Shown here piece after piece: positions 1 to 9,915 of a DNA stretch of 64,000 nucleotides; the first letter of the stretch is position 1, and every line of letters starts with the position of its first letter. Under the pieces are notes generated by a model. That model did no database searches, was not told where the DNA came from, and saw nothing but the letters and a program-made list of their open reading frames with translations. This DNA comes from Anseranas semipalmata (taxonomy: Eukaryota; Chordata; Aves; Anseriformes; Anseranatidae): NCBI GenBank assembly GCA_013399115.1, contig VXAA01000970.1:46031-110030 (forward strand), read 5' to 3'. The translations under genes and the position numbers were made by a program.

Positions 1-65
1 NNNNNNNNNNNNNNNNNNNNNNNNNNNNNNNNNNNNNNNNNNNNNNNNNNNNNNNNNNNNNNNNN
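1..65. other. Assembly gap (65 N)
   Basis: The window begins with a run of N. The first real bases after it are very GC-rich, so the gap probably lies in a CpG island that was hard to sequence. Confidence 0.99.
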
Positions 66-230
66 CCCGCCGCCGGCTCCGCCTCCTGCCAACCGCTGGC
101 TTCCGCGCGCCCAAGGGCGGGGAGAGCGCGTGGCCACGGCTGCCCCCCTCAGGCAGCGCCGCGCTCCCCCCGCCGGCGGGGCGGGGGAAGAGAGGGGGGG
201 CGGCGGCCTGTCCTGCAGTGGGGCTTCCCT
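66..230. promoter_or_regulatory. GC-rich, CpG-dense patch, possible CpG island edge
   Basis: The stretch is rich in CpG and G/C runs (several CCGCC and GGCGGGG blocks) and ends abruptly near 230, where the sequence returns to ordinary composition. GGCGGGG-type boxes are compatible with Sp1 sites. This is the usual look of a vertebrate promoter CpG island, here cut by the gap at the window start. A GT that could serve as a + strand donor lies near 249 (GTAAAG). It could be the promoter of a neighbouring gene or an upstream alternative promoter of LUZP1; the sequence does not say which. The 63-residue ORF across it (130-321) resembles nothing I know and is probably chance. Confidence 0.45.
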
Positions 231-465
231 TTGGTTAGGCCTGGTAAAGGCCCCATCCTGCACCCTGGGTACCCCTGCCAGTCTTTTAAAGCCACAAAGC
301 TCAGCATGGAAGCCAGAATGAAGGTCTTGGTTCCTTAGGGATTTCAAGTAGAGAGTCAAATACGTTTTTTTCTGCCACCCCTCTCACAGCCTGGCCAGGA
401 CAGTGCTGCCATCTCTTGCATTATATCAGCCTCTGCTGAGAGCTATATGCTTGCCTTGCCACCAT

Positions 466-514
466 ATAGAATAGAATAGAATAGAATAGAATAGAATAGA
501 ATAGAATAGAATAG
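466..514. repeat. Microsatellite, about ten AGAAT units
   Basis: A perfect pentanucleotide array (AGAAT on the + strand, ATTCT on the other) directly abuts the 3' end of the antisense CR1 copy starting at 515. CR1 elements end in short tandem repeats of ATTCT type, so this is best read as an expanded CR1 3' tail rather than an independent microsatellite. Confidence 0.9.
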
Positions 515-655
515 TTCAGTTGGAAGGGACCTACAAAGATCATCTAGTCCAACTGCCTGATCTCTTCAGGGCTAACCAAAAGCTGAAGCATATTATTAAG
601 GGCATTATCCAAGTGTCTCTTGAAGGCTGCCAGGCATGGGGCATCAANCCATAGT
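515..655 (-). mobile_element. CR1 3' end fragment
   Basis: The sequence right after the AGAAT array matches the conserved CR1 3' UTR read in reverse (TTGGAAGGGACC followed by GATCATCTAGTCCAAC). The copy is severely 5'-truncated, as most CR1 insertions are. An isolated N at 648 falls inside it. No coding capacity remains. Confidence 0.85.
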
Positions 656-914
656 TTGACAAGATGATAAGGTAGGACTGCTGTTGAGGTTCTACAACAC
701 CAGAGTGATCTCTAGGTGTTCACAGAATCACGTAGTTCCATTTGTCTTCCTCTTTCCAAAAACCTGAGGTAGGCAGAAAAAATCTCTCATGGTCCGGGAA
801 GGGGGCGAGGTTGGGAGGGGCCGGGGAAAGGAAAAATAAAAAATAATAAAACAGAAATAAATCACAAGGGAGGCCCCGGCACCCCCCCTCCCCTCCCCGC
901 CCCNTCATCATAGC
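656..914. other. Unclassified spacer between CR1 copies
   Basis: No gene is supported. It contains a purine-rich segment around 790-870 and a C-rich run around 885-903 that ends at a single N (904). A short CR1-tail-like motif (CACAGAATCACG) occurs at 720. The N next to the homopolymer suggests a join made across unresolved sequence. Confidence 0.5.
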
Positions 915-1667
915 ACATGCCTTCCGGCCCTTGCACCAGCTGGCAGGCCGCTACAAGGTTTCCCTGGAGTCTTCTCCAGGCTGAACAACCCCAACTCCCT
1001 CAGCATGTCTTCACAGGAGAGGTGCTCCAGCCCTTTGATCATCTTTGTGGCCCTCCCTTGGACTTGTTCCAATACGTCCATGTCCCTCCTGTGCTGGAGG
1101 CCCCCGAGCTGAATGCAGTGCTCCAGGTGGGGTCCCACGAGAGCAGAGCAGAGAGGCAGAACCACCTCCCCTGACCCACTGGCCACACTTCTTTCGATGC
1201 AGCTGAAGATACAGTTGGCCCTCTGGGCCGCAAAGCTGCAACCCAGCCAGTCAGTACTCAGCCTGTATCACTGCAAAGGGTTCTTCCTTCCCTGGTGCAG
1301 GATTTTGCATTTGTCCTTGTTTAATTGCATAAGGTTCCCATTGGTCCCTTCCACCAGCCTGTCTAGGTTCCTCTGAATGGTGGCTCTGCCCATGAATGTA
1401 TGGACTAGTCCCCCCAACTCATTGTCATCTGCAAATGTGAGTGCACTCTGTTGCCTCCTCCAGGCCACTGATAAAGATATTAAACAGGAAAGATCTCACA
1501 ACAGTCTTCTCTAGTACTCTGCTTGGTATTGGGCTGTCCACCCATCCAGACTACAACATCCCAAATTGGTTACAATGATATTGTGGGAGTCAGTGTTGAA
1601 AGCCTTGCTAAAGTCAAAGTAAAAAGTTGACCTGCTGAAGTCAACAAGCTGGTCAAACTTTATAAGG
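915..1667 (-). mobile_element. CR1 fragment, reverse transcriptase C-terminal part
   Basis: Translated on the minus strand it gives CR1 ORF2 pieces in several frames: an ADD-like segment (1268-1468) with the KDKCKILH block, then a VLPLCSALVGPHLEHC segment followed by the RRATKMI-like block (908-1186). Beyond 1480 it continues as the part upstream of the catalytic motif. Frameshifts and stops break the frame, so it is a dead copy. It meets the next CR1 head to head at about 1668. Confidence 0.9.
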
Positions 1668-3170
1668 AGAGCTTTAAACTAGACTTAGCAGGGGAAGGGA
1701 ATGGAGTTTTGAGTAACAGAGAAGAGCCAGGGGCTACTGATATATTAGGAACCAGCAGGGAAACACCTGTGAAAGTCCTCAAAGCAATTAGGGTATGTCC
1801 CTCTAAAAAGGTGACACGGTTGATAGCCCAACTGAAGTGTCTCTATACTAATGCACATAGCTTGGGTAACAAACAGGAGGAATTGGAAGCCACTGTGCGG
1901 CTAGAAAGATATGACCTAATTACTATCACTGAAACTTGGTGGGACATGAACCATATTGAACATACACAAGAATTTGGGCCCCCACAAGATGCATCCCAGC
2001 ATCCCAAGGGAATTGGCTGATGTAGTTGCTCAGCCACATTCCATTATATTTGAAAAATCATGGAAGTCAGGAGACGTCCCCAGTGACTGGAAAAAAAAAA
2101 AGGAATACTGCACCCCTTTTTAAAAAGGGTCACAAGGAGGACCCTGGAAACTACCCACCAATAAGCCAGTACGATCATGGAACAGATCTTCCTGGATGTC
2201 ATGTCCAAACATATGGAAGACAGGAAGGTGATTAGAGACAGCCAATATGGCTTCACTAAGGGCAAATCATGCCTGACTAATCTAGTGGCCCTCTATGATG
2301 TAGCAATTATATCAGTGGACAAGGGAAGAGTTACTGATGTCACCTAGCTGAAGTTCTGTAAGGCCTTTCACACAATCCTCCACAACATCCTTGCCACTAA
2401 ATTGGAGAGCTACAGTTTTGATGGATCATCTGTTAGATGGATAAAGAATTAGCTGGATGGTTGTGTCAAAAGAGTAATAGCCAATGGCTCAATGTCCAAG
2501 TGGAAATGCGTAAAAAATAATTGGTGTCCCTCAAGGGTCCATGTTGGAAAAAATACTATTCAATATCTTCATCAATGATATAGATAGTGGGATTGAGTGC
2601 ACCCTCAGCAAATTTGCAGATGACACTAAGCTGAGTGGTGCAGTTGATATGCTAGAGGGAAGGGATGCCATCCAGTGGGACCCTGACAGACTTGAGGAGT
2701 GGACTCATGCAAACCTCATGAAGTTCAACAAGGCCAAGTGCAAGGTCCTGCACCTGGGTTGGGGCAATCCTCAATATGAATACAGACTAGGTGATGAATT
2801 GATTGAGAGCAGTCCTGCAGAGAAGGACTTGGGGATACTGGTGGATGAACAAATGGATATGAGCTGGCAATGTGTGCTTGTGGCCCACAAAACCAATCAT
2901 ATCCTGGGCTGCATAAAAAGAAGTACGGCCAGCAGATCAGTTGAGGTCATTCTCCCCCTCTGCTCTCTTGTGAGACCCCACTTGGAGTACTGCATCCAGA
3001 TCTGGGGTCCCAGTGCAAGAAGGACTTGGACTTGTTGGAGCGTGTCCAGAGGAGGGCCACAAAAATGATCAGGAGGCTGGAGTACCTCTCCTGTGAAGAA
3101 AGTTTGAGAGTTTGGGTTGCTCGGCCTGCAGAAGAGAAGACTCTGGGAAGACCTTATAACAACCTTTCAA
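1668..3170 (+). mobile_element. CR1 copy with internal deletion, endonuclease start to RT end
   Basis: The element begins with the GCTTTAAACTAGAC block found just before CR1 ORF2. The ORF at 1709-2020 contains the start of the apurinic-like endonuclease domain (LYTNAHSLGNKQEELEA, then ITETWWD). Around 1965-1990 the sequence jumps to the beginning of the reverse transcriptase region ([12 protein letters not shown] at about 2120), so most of the endonuclease is deleted. The longest remaining frame, 2541-3068 (175 residues), has [12 protein letters not shown] with the catalytic ADD and the downstream thumb region. Stops and frameshifts separate the pieces, so the copy is not functional. Confidence 0.92.
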
Positions 3171-3197
3171 TAATTTATCTTAATATCCTTTTATGGC

Positions 3198-4465
3198 AAG
3201 GTTACCCACCTACTGGACAAAAGGAAGACGGTGGATGTGGGTTTTTTTGGGGGGGATTTTAACAAAGCTTTTGACACTGTCTCTCACAGTATCCTTCTGG
3301 ACAAAATGTCCAGCATACAGCCAAACAGGTACACAATACAATGGGTGAACAGTTGACTGAAGGGTCAGGCAGAAAGAGTTGTAGCGAACAGCGTAACGTC
3401 AGGCTGGTGGCCAGTCTCTAGTGGTGTTGCCCAGGGCTCAATTTTAGGGCCAGTTCTTTTCAATGTTTCTATTGATGAACTGGACACAGGAGCTGAGTGC
3501 ACAGTAAGCAAGTTTGTGGACAGTACTAAATTAGGAGGAGTCGTCGATTCCCTTGAGGGTAGAGAGGCCTCACAGAGAGAACTCAATAGATTAGAGTGCT
3601 AGATTAGATCATCACCAACCATACAGAATCTAACAAGAGCAAATGCCAGATTCTACACCTGGGGCAATGTAATCCTGGCTATACATATAGAATGGGAGAC
3701 AAACAGCTGGAATGCAGCCCTGCAGAGAGGGATCTGAGGGTTTTGGTCGATTGTAAGCTCAGAATGAATCAACAATGCGCCCTGGTGGCCAAAAGAGCCA
3801 ACCATATCCTGGGGTGCATTAAGCACATATAGCTAACGAGTCGAAAGAAGTGGTGTGGTCTCACCTAGACTGCTGTGTATGGTTTTGGGTTCCACAATAC
3901 AAGGATATAAAAATACTAGAATGCGTCCAAAGGAGGGCAACAAAGATGGTGAAAGGACTAGAGAGTAGAGGAGTGGCTGAGGATACTTGGTTTGTTCAGC
4001 TTACAGGAGACTGAGGGGTGACTACTCTGTTGCTGTCCACAACTTCCTCATGAGGGGGAGCGGAGAAGGAGGTGCTGATCTCTTCTCTCAGGTGAACGAT
4101 GATAGGATGTGTCAGAATGGCTTAAAGCTGCATCAGGGAGGTTCAGGTTGGATATTAGGAAAAGGTTCTTCACTGAGTGGGTGGTCAGGCACTGCAACAG
4201 GCTCCCCAGGGAAGTGGTCATGGCCTGAAGCCTGCTGGTGTTCAAGAAGCATTTGGACAATGCTCTTAGATATATGGTTTAACTCTTAGGTTGCCCTGTG
4301 TGCAGTCAGGAGTTAGACTTGATGATCACAGAATCACAGAACCATTTAGGTTGGAAAAGACCTCCAAGATCATCCAGTCCAACCTGTAACCTAACACTAC
4401 CATCTTCATGATCTTCACGGGTTCCTTGCAACTCAGGATATTCTATGATTCTATGATTCAATGAT
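3198..4465 (+). mobile_element. CR1 copy of a second subfamily, RT to 3' tail
   Basis: This starts at the RT segment before the SKAFDT-like motif and reads through [13 protein letters not shown] sequence, where the catalytic region is degenerate (a D-to-other change around 3510-3530), to the CR1 3' UTR. It ends with two copies of the tail octamer type (ATTCTATG) at about 4440-4460. The 3' UTR is interrupted at 4325-4410 by a short antisense CR1. It resembles the element at 51950-53705 more than the one just upstream, so two different subfamilies lie in tandem. Confidence 0.9.
4325..4410 (-). mobile_element. Nested antisense CR1 3' end
   Basis: An 86-bp antisense CR1 tail (starting CACAGAATCACAGAACC and holding the TTGGAAAAGACCTCC block) sits within the 3' UTR of the + strand CR1. 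The same short word ATGATC occurs on both sides of the insert and may be a target-site duplication. The host element resumes after it and runs to its own tail. Confidence 0.8.
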
Positions 4466-4605
4466 AATATATAAAGGGGGGCTTACAAGAAAGATGGAGA
4501 AAAAAAGCTTTTACCAGGGCTTGTAGCACAGGACCAACAGTTTCAAACTCAAAGAGGGTAGATTTAGATGGATATAAGGAAGAAATTTTTTTCACAATGA
4601 GGAGA
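4466..4605 (+). mobile_element. Short CR1 fragment
   Basis: The block around GAGGGTAGATTTAGATGG and ATAAGGAAGAAAT is the C-terminal end of CR1 ORF2, the region encoding the conserved RLDIRKKFF-like run, in the + direction. It has neither the tail nor the upstream part. Confidence 0.7.
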
Positions 4606-7600
4606 AGGGGACCACGTGACAGACCATGTGTTTGCTATATGGGGAGCTCTAATAAATACTATTACCCTGCCTTACCTTTATGGCTGGTTCTAAATGGTCA
4701 GTGGATTGAGATTCCTTCACTATTGCCAACAGTCCCGGAGAAGATAGCTTCAATGGATTAATGACCAGTGAGCAAATGGAGGCAAAGTATTTGAAAACCC
4801 ACATCCTAGGGAATCCTGCAAGAAGTCCTTAAAGAAGGCAGCTTCCTCTTCATCTAATCCCCTTGGATTGAGAAGTATTATCTCTGCTTCCATACCAATG
4901 TTCTGAGCCTGCCCTTTGTGAAGGACCCTTGTCTGTCCAAAGGTGTCCCTTGTTTCTCTCCAATGTTCAGAAAGACCCTTGGAACCTTCCTGTCCAACAT
5001 CCTTCCCATAACTGCTGATCACGAGCTGCTAGACTTTCCCCATCCCTATGATAGTTCCTAGCTAGAAAATTTTGTCCTCTTTGTACGTATACAAATCAAG
5101 CTGGGAAGAGGGAAAGGAGAGCCAGACCTTGACAGTCCAGTCCAGTACTTAGACCACACCTAGAAAGCAGAAGACCCAGGGTCAAGTCTGTTCTCTAATA
5201 AGTAGTAGATGGTTTTATGTACAACTGAATTGCTTCAACAGGTGAAGCTGTGAACTTCGTCCTTCAATATCAGGGGAGTGACATTGTTTAAAACCAGGCT
5301 TCCCAGCAGAGTATTTTGGTCATTGACTTAGTGGGTTGGCATTTCCCAGAAAGAGCTGGGTCGGCAGCAGTACCCAAAGCCAAGGAAAATTCCCAGCTAA
5401 GAATCACAAGACAGTAAGTACCTGTACACGGGGATCTGGAGGCCAAGTGTCTCCACAGCATTTCTCCTGATGGCTCACCTACCCAGTGTGAGTACTTCCA
5501 TGAATCCTAAAACCACAGACAATGGTCCTGGAGGGACCTTTGAGAGGCCAGCTGGTCCATTCCCATTGCCTCATCTGGATCAACTATACTTTTGTTCTCC
5601 TGTCTTGCCTACTCTTTAAGACTTCCAATGAACAGAATGGCAAAATATCATAGAACAGAAAGATGATTCACTACTGTTCTTTGGGCAATTATAAGACACT
5701 GTTTAATTCAAGAGCAAACAAACTGGCCCCTTTCTTTAATTAGATTATAGGCTAATTCAAAAAGGCACATGGTCCAATATTACAGCATTCTCAATACTGG
5801 TAAATATTTCATATAGTGCTTCAGGAATTCATATTTGAAAAAAACAAAACAAACAGTGATACGGAACTGGCATAGGAAAACACTAACTAAGGATCATAAA
5901 TGAAAGATAAATAATATCCCACAGCTGAAAGGAAGAGGCAACCATGTCAGAGATCAATGTCCATATTTACTGTGTCATTAATGGTCTGTGGATCACAGTC
6001 AAAAGAACACAAATGCATTTCAAAGAAGGCACATGAGAGCTGCATGATTTCTAAGAGCCTCTCAGGTTAAACTCTGGTAATACTGAGCGCACAGGTAAAG
6101 TAAAACACATTTTTTAATTTGTATAGAAGTACATAGTACATAGCAGATAGTTATTTCAATGACAAAGTAGAATTTGTTCAAAACAGAATTAGCTAAATAA
6201 AAGTCAAAGCATATGTGTTCACTGCAGCACCCTGCAATTAGACTTCAGTGCAGGATATTCTGACAACTGAGGAAGAAGACATTTGTCCTTTATCAATTAT
6301 CAGGAACTTTCCCCAGACACCAGGACCTTTCAAAAAAAGATAGAAAGCAATCTTGCAATGACATTAACCAGCTTCCTTGGCACTCTCAAAGGCATCCCTT
6401 CTGGTCTCATGTGTATGCCTAATTCAGCTGACATTTTTAAGACGTTTGCTCCAGGAAGGGGTGAAACACCCCCTAAACTCAGTTGACTTTAATAACAAGA
6501 TTTCCGTTGTCTAGGAAGAAAGACTGAAATAAGACTTGTATGGAAGTCTATACTAGGGTTTTCTAACATATTTAGACAAACCCTACTCTCAGGGCATGCA
6601 AATCCTGTTTATTATTCCCAGCGGCAGCCACTACCCATGATGCTGTTCTCCAGATATGTCAGGTTCTGGCTTCTTATGATGCTGGTGAAGACAGATGAAG
6701 ATCCTTGGTCTAAGGAGGATGTGGCATTCTCACTGTAATGCCACAGCATATGCTTTTTGACCAGGAGGAAGATAGTATGAACTGAGTATGACATTGACCT
6801 GCTTCTGATGTTGCTGCTTGCTTCTCAGAGATCAGTGCCTTGGTTACTGTACCTCGATATGGTTGTGGGCTCCCAGGTGACATCATGGTAGAATCTTGTA
6901 ACTATAACATCAGAGTCATGATAACATCTGTTCCTTTTGTTCCCGCTTACAGTGTTTATTCATATTCCTAAATTCTGTGTGGCACCTAGCACAGGTAAGG
7001 CTCCAGCTCCGTCAGGAGCTTTTAGAAGCTAATTCAATAAATTTCAAGATCTTATCATGACCCTGATGTTAATACTTAAAGTTTGAATCCCTGGAATCAG
7101 GTAATAATGTAAGAATCTCAACTTCCATTACCAAAAATTCTCATCTTCCTTGCAGAGAAAAGCAAGAAATTTTGATTTGATGGATACCACTGGCTCATAA
7201 ACCTGTGGGCTGATTCAACTCACTAAACTGGCAGAAAAGTATTCACTCTGCATTAATTTTCTGCCAGTTTAATGAACAGATCAAATGCCAGAAGTTGTAC
7301 AACAGAAACAGCACAGAGTCACAAGCAGTTTCAGGACAGAAGAACTGTATGTATCATTAGTAAGCTGCTAGATCAACTTAGATACCTCATTTGAATTCAC
7401 CATAGAAACAGCAAGTACAGAATAGAAAGAGTACCTGAAAAGTCAGTTCAGGCACTTCATGGACTGAAAGATGACTCAAATAGACATTTTTCATAGCCAC
7501 TGAGAAATCTGTTTTCTGTGAGCTTGTCTAATCCCTTTTCCTACTCATGCCTCTGGTGTTTGTGGCATTCTGTGGCCATGCACTTCTCATGTTATCAAGC

Positions 7601-8869
7601 TGTGCATAAACTGTGTGAGCTACTTTTATTTGTTTAAACCTGCTACACCCATATTGTCCTCTACTGTCAGACATGCTGACAGTTTCTGTTGCTTCCCCAT
7701 ATTATTCATGATTTTATGGGTGTTTATCATCTCCCCTCCCCCCACCTCATCTCTGGTCACATCTGCACACATTATTTACACTCTGCACCTTTGGAATACA
7801 CAACCTTTTCTGCCAAGTACCATAAGAAAAGGAAGCTGCCACTCTACAGTGACAGTCTTCCAGATAAGAAAGAGACCTGGGGGAAAGAGATCACTGCTTC
7901 CTTTCCAGTTTTAACCCACTCTGCTATTCATATCTACCCACAAGCAGAATGGCCTTCTCCAGCCCACTCTAAGCAAAGTGCACAGCACCAACAGCATAAC
8001 CTCTGGCGTATCTCCTCCTACCCTCTCCTGTGCCTCCGACCCCTCTTTCCTGTTCCAGCCTCTGTGTAGCTTGCCCCACTGCTAGTTCGGGGTGAGTTGG
8101 GCTCCCTTATTTTGTTCCTGTCTCCCCTGCCAATTTTTGGCAAAAGGTTGCCTCCGTTGCCAACCTTTTGGTCAGCACCTCCCCAGTCCAGCCCAGAGCT
8201 GGGTCTGCCTTCAGTACTTTGTTACATCCCCACTCCCACTTGTCCTTTTCTGTCATTTTGCCTTGATGCTTCCATCAACTGCACTAAGTCCCCATGAATA
8301 AGAAAGGGCAAAAATTTGCTCCTTTTCCTCAGGGCAGCTAGAGCTTCCTTATTTCTCCTCATTTCCTTTAGGTCATGCATTGTTTCCTGTGACAGAACTT
8401 TCTAATTCTCTAACCCCACAACACAGCTTTTTTTCTCCAACATATCTCCTCAGGCAGCTGCAGCCCTCTGGCCACAGCAATGGTATCATCAGCTGCAGCC
8501 ATGCCACTTCCACACCATCTACAGTGCGCAGGGTGTCTCCCACACTGATCCAGAGGTCTGACATTTGTCATTCCCTGGTTTTCCAGTCACTGTCTCTTCC
8601 TCGCACCGGAGTCCCCACCTGGAAACTGGTTCAGATACATTCTTGGTGAAAGGCTTCTTTGTTCTCCTTTATTTCCCCTTAGCTCAGCTTGTTCCCCAGT
8701 ATTTCCCTCACACCTCCCTTTTCCCATCAGTCGAGCTGGGTGGTAAGGACTTTACACTCTGCCTCATGCTTTCCTTCCAGCAGCAGTTCATTGTCCAAGT
8801 GCTGCTGACATATTGTGGCTGAGAAGCATCCTTCATAGTCCATAGCGAGTTTAACTCTGTTGATTGCAT
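4606..8869. other. Unique 5' flank, no supported gene
   Basis: About 4.3 kb without a recognisable gene. ORFs are short and show no family features. A weak old CR1 3' end is likely at 5510-5580 (GGAGGGACC followed by GGTCCATTCCC), antisense. The part from 7690 to 8720 is pyrimidine-rich on the + strand, which produces long but featureless ORFs (for example 7689-8069). The minus-strand ORF 6612-6794 has two N-glycosylation sequons but no further support. Confidence 0.6.
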
Positions 8870-9190
8870 TAATCATAGAATCATAGAAATCATTTAGATT
8901 GGAAAAGACCTCTAAGATCATCAAGTCCAACTGTTAACCTAGCACTGCCAAGTCTACCACTAAACCATGTCCCTAAGCACCACATCTGCATGTCTTTTGA
9001 ATATCTCCAGGGATGGTGACTCAACTACTTCCCAGGGCAGCCTGTTCCAGTGTCTCACAACTCTTTCGATGAAGAAATTTTTCCTAATATCCAGCCTAAA
9101 CCTCCCCTGGTGCAACTTGAGGCTATTTCTTCTTGTCCTATCACTTTTTGCTTGGGAGAAGAGACCAAATACGTGATGAGGACTCGCCAA
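8870..9190 (-). mobile_element. CR1 3' end fragment
   Basis: The antisense tail (ATCATAGAATCATAGAA) is followed by the CR1 3' UTR and then the end of ORF2. The minus-strand frame 8960-9208 reads through the [12 protein letters not shown] and [21 protein letters not shown] region, the typical C-terminus of CR1 ORF2. It is truncated upstream of that. Confidence 0.93.
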
Positions 9191-9660
9191 GGCCTGGGGC
9201 ATGGTCACAATGGCCGTCTCTTGGATTGAAAGGATGGGTGCTGGGTTTCCAAAACTAGAAGCAGAATGCCAGTACCACCACTAGAAACCTGTCTTCCCCA
9301 GATACCCATCAATGGCTGCTAAGCAGCCCACCTGGGTGCCAGTAGCGATCCTGCACAGACCACTGCAGCCAACAGACATTGCTAATGACAACAAACAGGT
9401 GGGATCCACATAGATGGTACTGGATGATACACCAACGAGACGGCCTACCCTGGGGAGACACATCCCATCTTCTGTCCCTTCCCTTTTCATCTTCTCCTAA
9501 ATGTTGTCTCCTGGAGTCCCTGTATCCATCCCAGCACCCAAACCTCCATCTTCATAATGATGGGAACAGGGGTGGTGAATGCACACTCTTAGACCAATCA
9601 CTCCCTTCTGCCCTGAGAAGAGGATTTCTCCACAGTATATCAGAGGCGTGGAGCTGTGAG
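9191..9660. other. Unique spacer, nothing recognised
   Basis: Lies between two antisense CR1 ends of the same kind. The short ORFs on both strands look like chance. Confidence 0.5.
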
Positions 9661-9915
9661 GAGATCAGAGAATCACAGAATCATTAAGGTTGGAAAAGAC
9701 CTCCAAATCATCTAGTCCAACTGTCCCCCTACCACCAATATTACCCACTAAACCATGTCCCACAGTACCACATCCAACCTTTCCTTAAACACCCCCAGGG
9801 ACGGTGACTCCACCACCTCCCTGGGCAACCCGTTCCAATGCCTAACCACTCCCTCTGAGAAGAAATTTCTCCTAATTTCCAACCTGAACCTCCCCTGGTG
9901 CAACTTGAGGCCATA
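9661..9915 (-). mobile_element. CR1 3' end fragment
   Basis: Antisense CR1 tail and 3' UTR, closely related to the copy at 8870-9190. The minus-strand frame ends in the same block ([20 protein letters not shown]). Only about 250 bp is present. Confidence 0.92.

Noticed and set aside
4750..5022. 90-codon minus-strand ORF
   Set aside because: No domain recognised and no neighbouring exon; unique sequence next to CR1 debris.
6612..6794. Minus-strand ORF with two N-glycosylation sequons
   Set aside because: Short, no splice context that I could confirm and no recognised family; sequons are common by chance.
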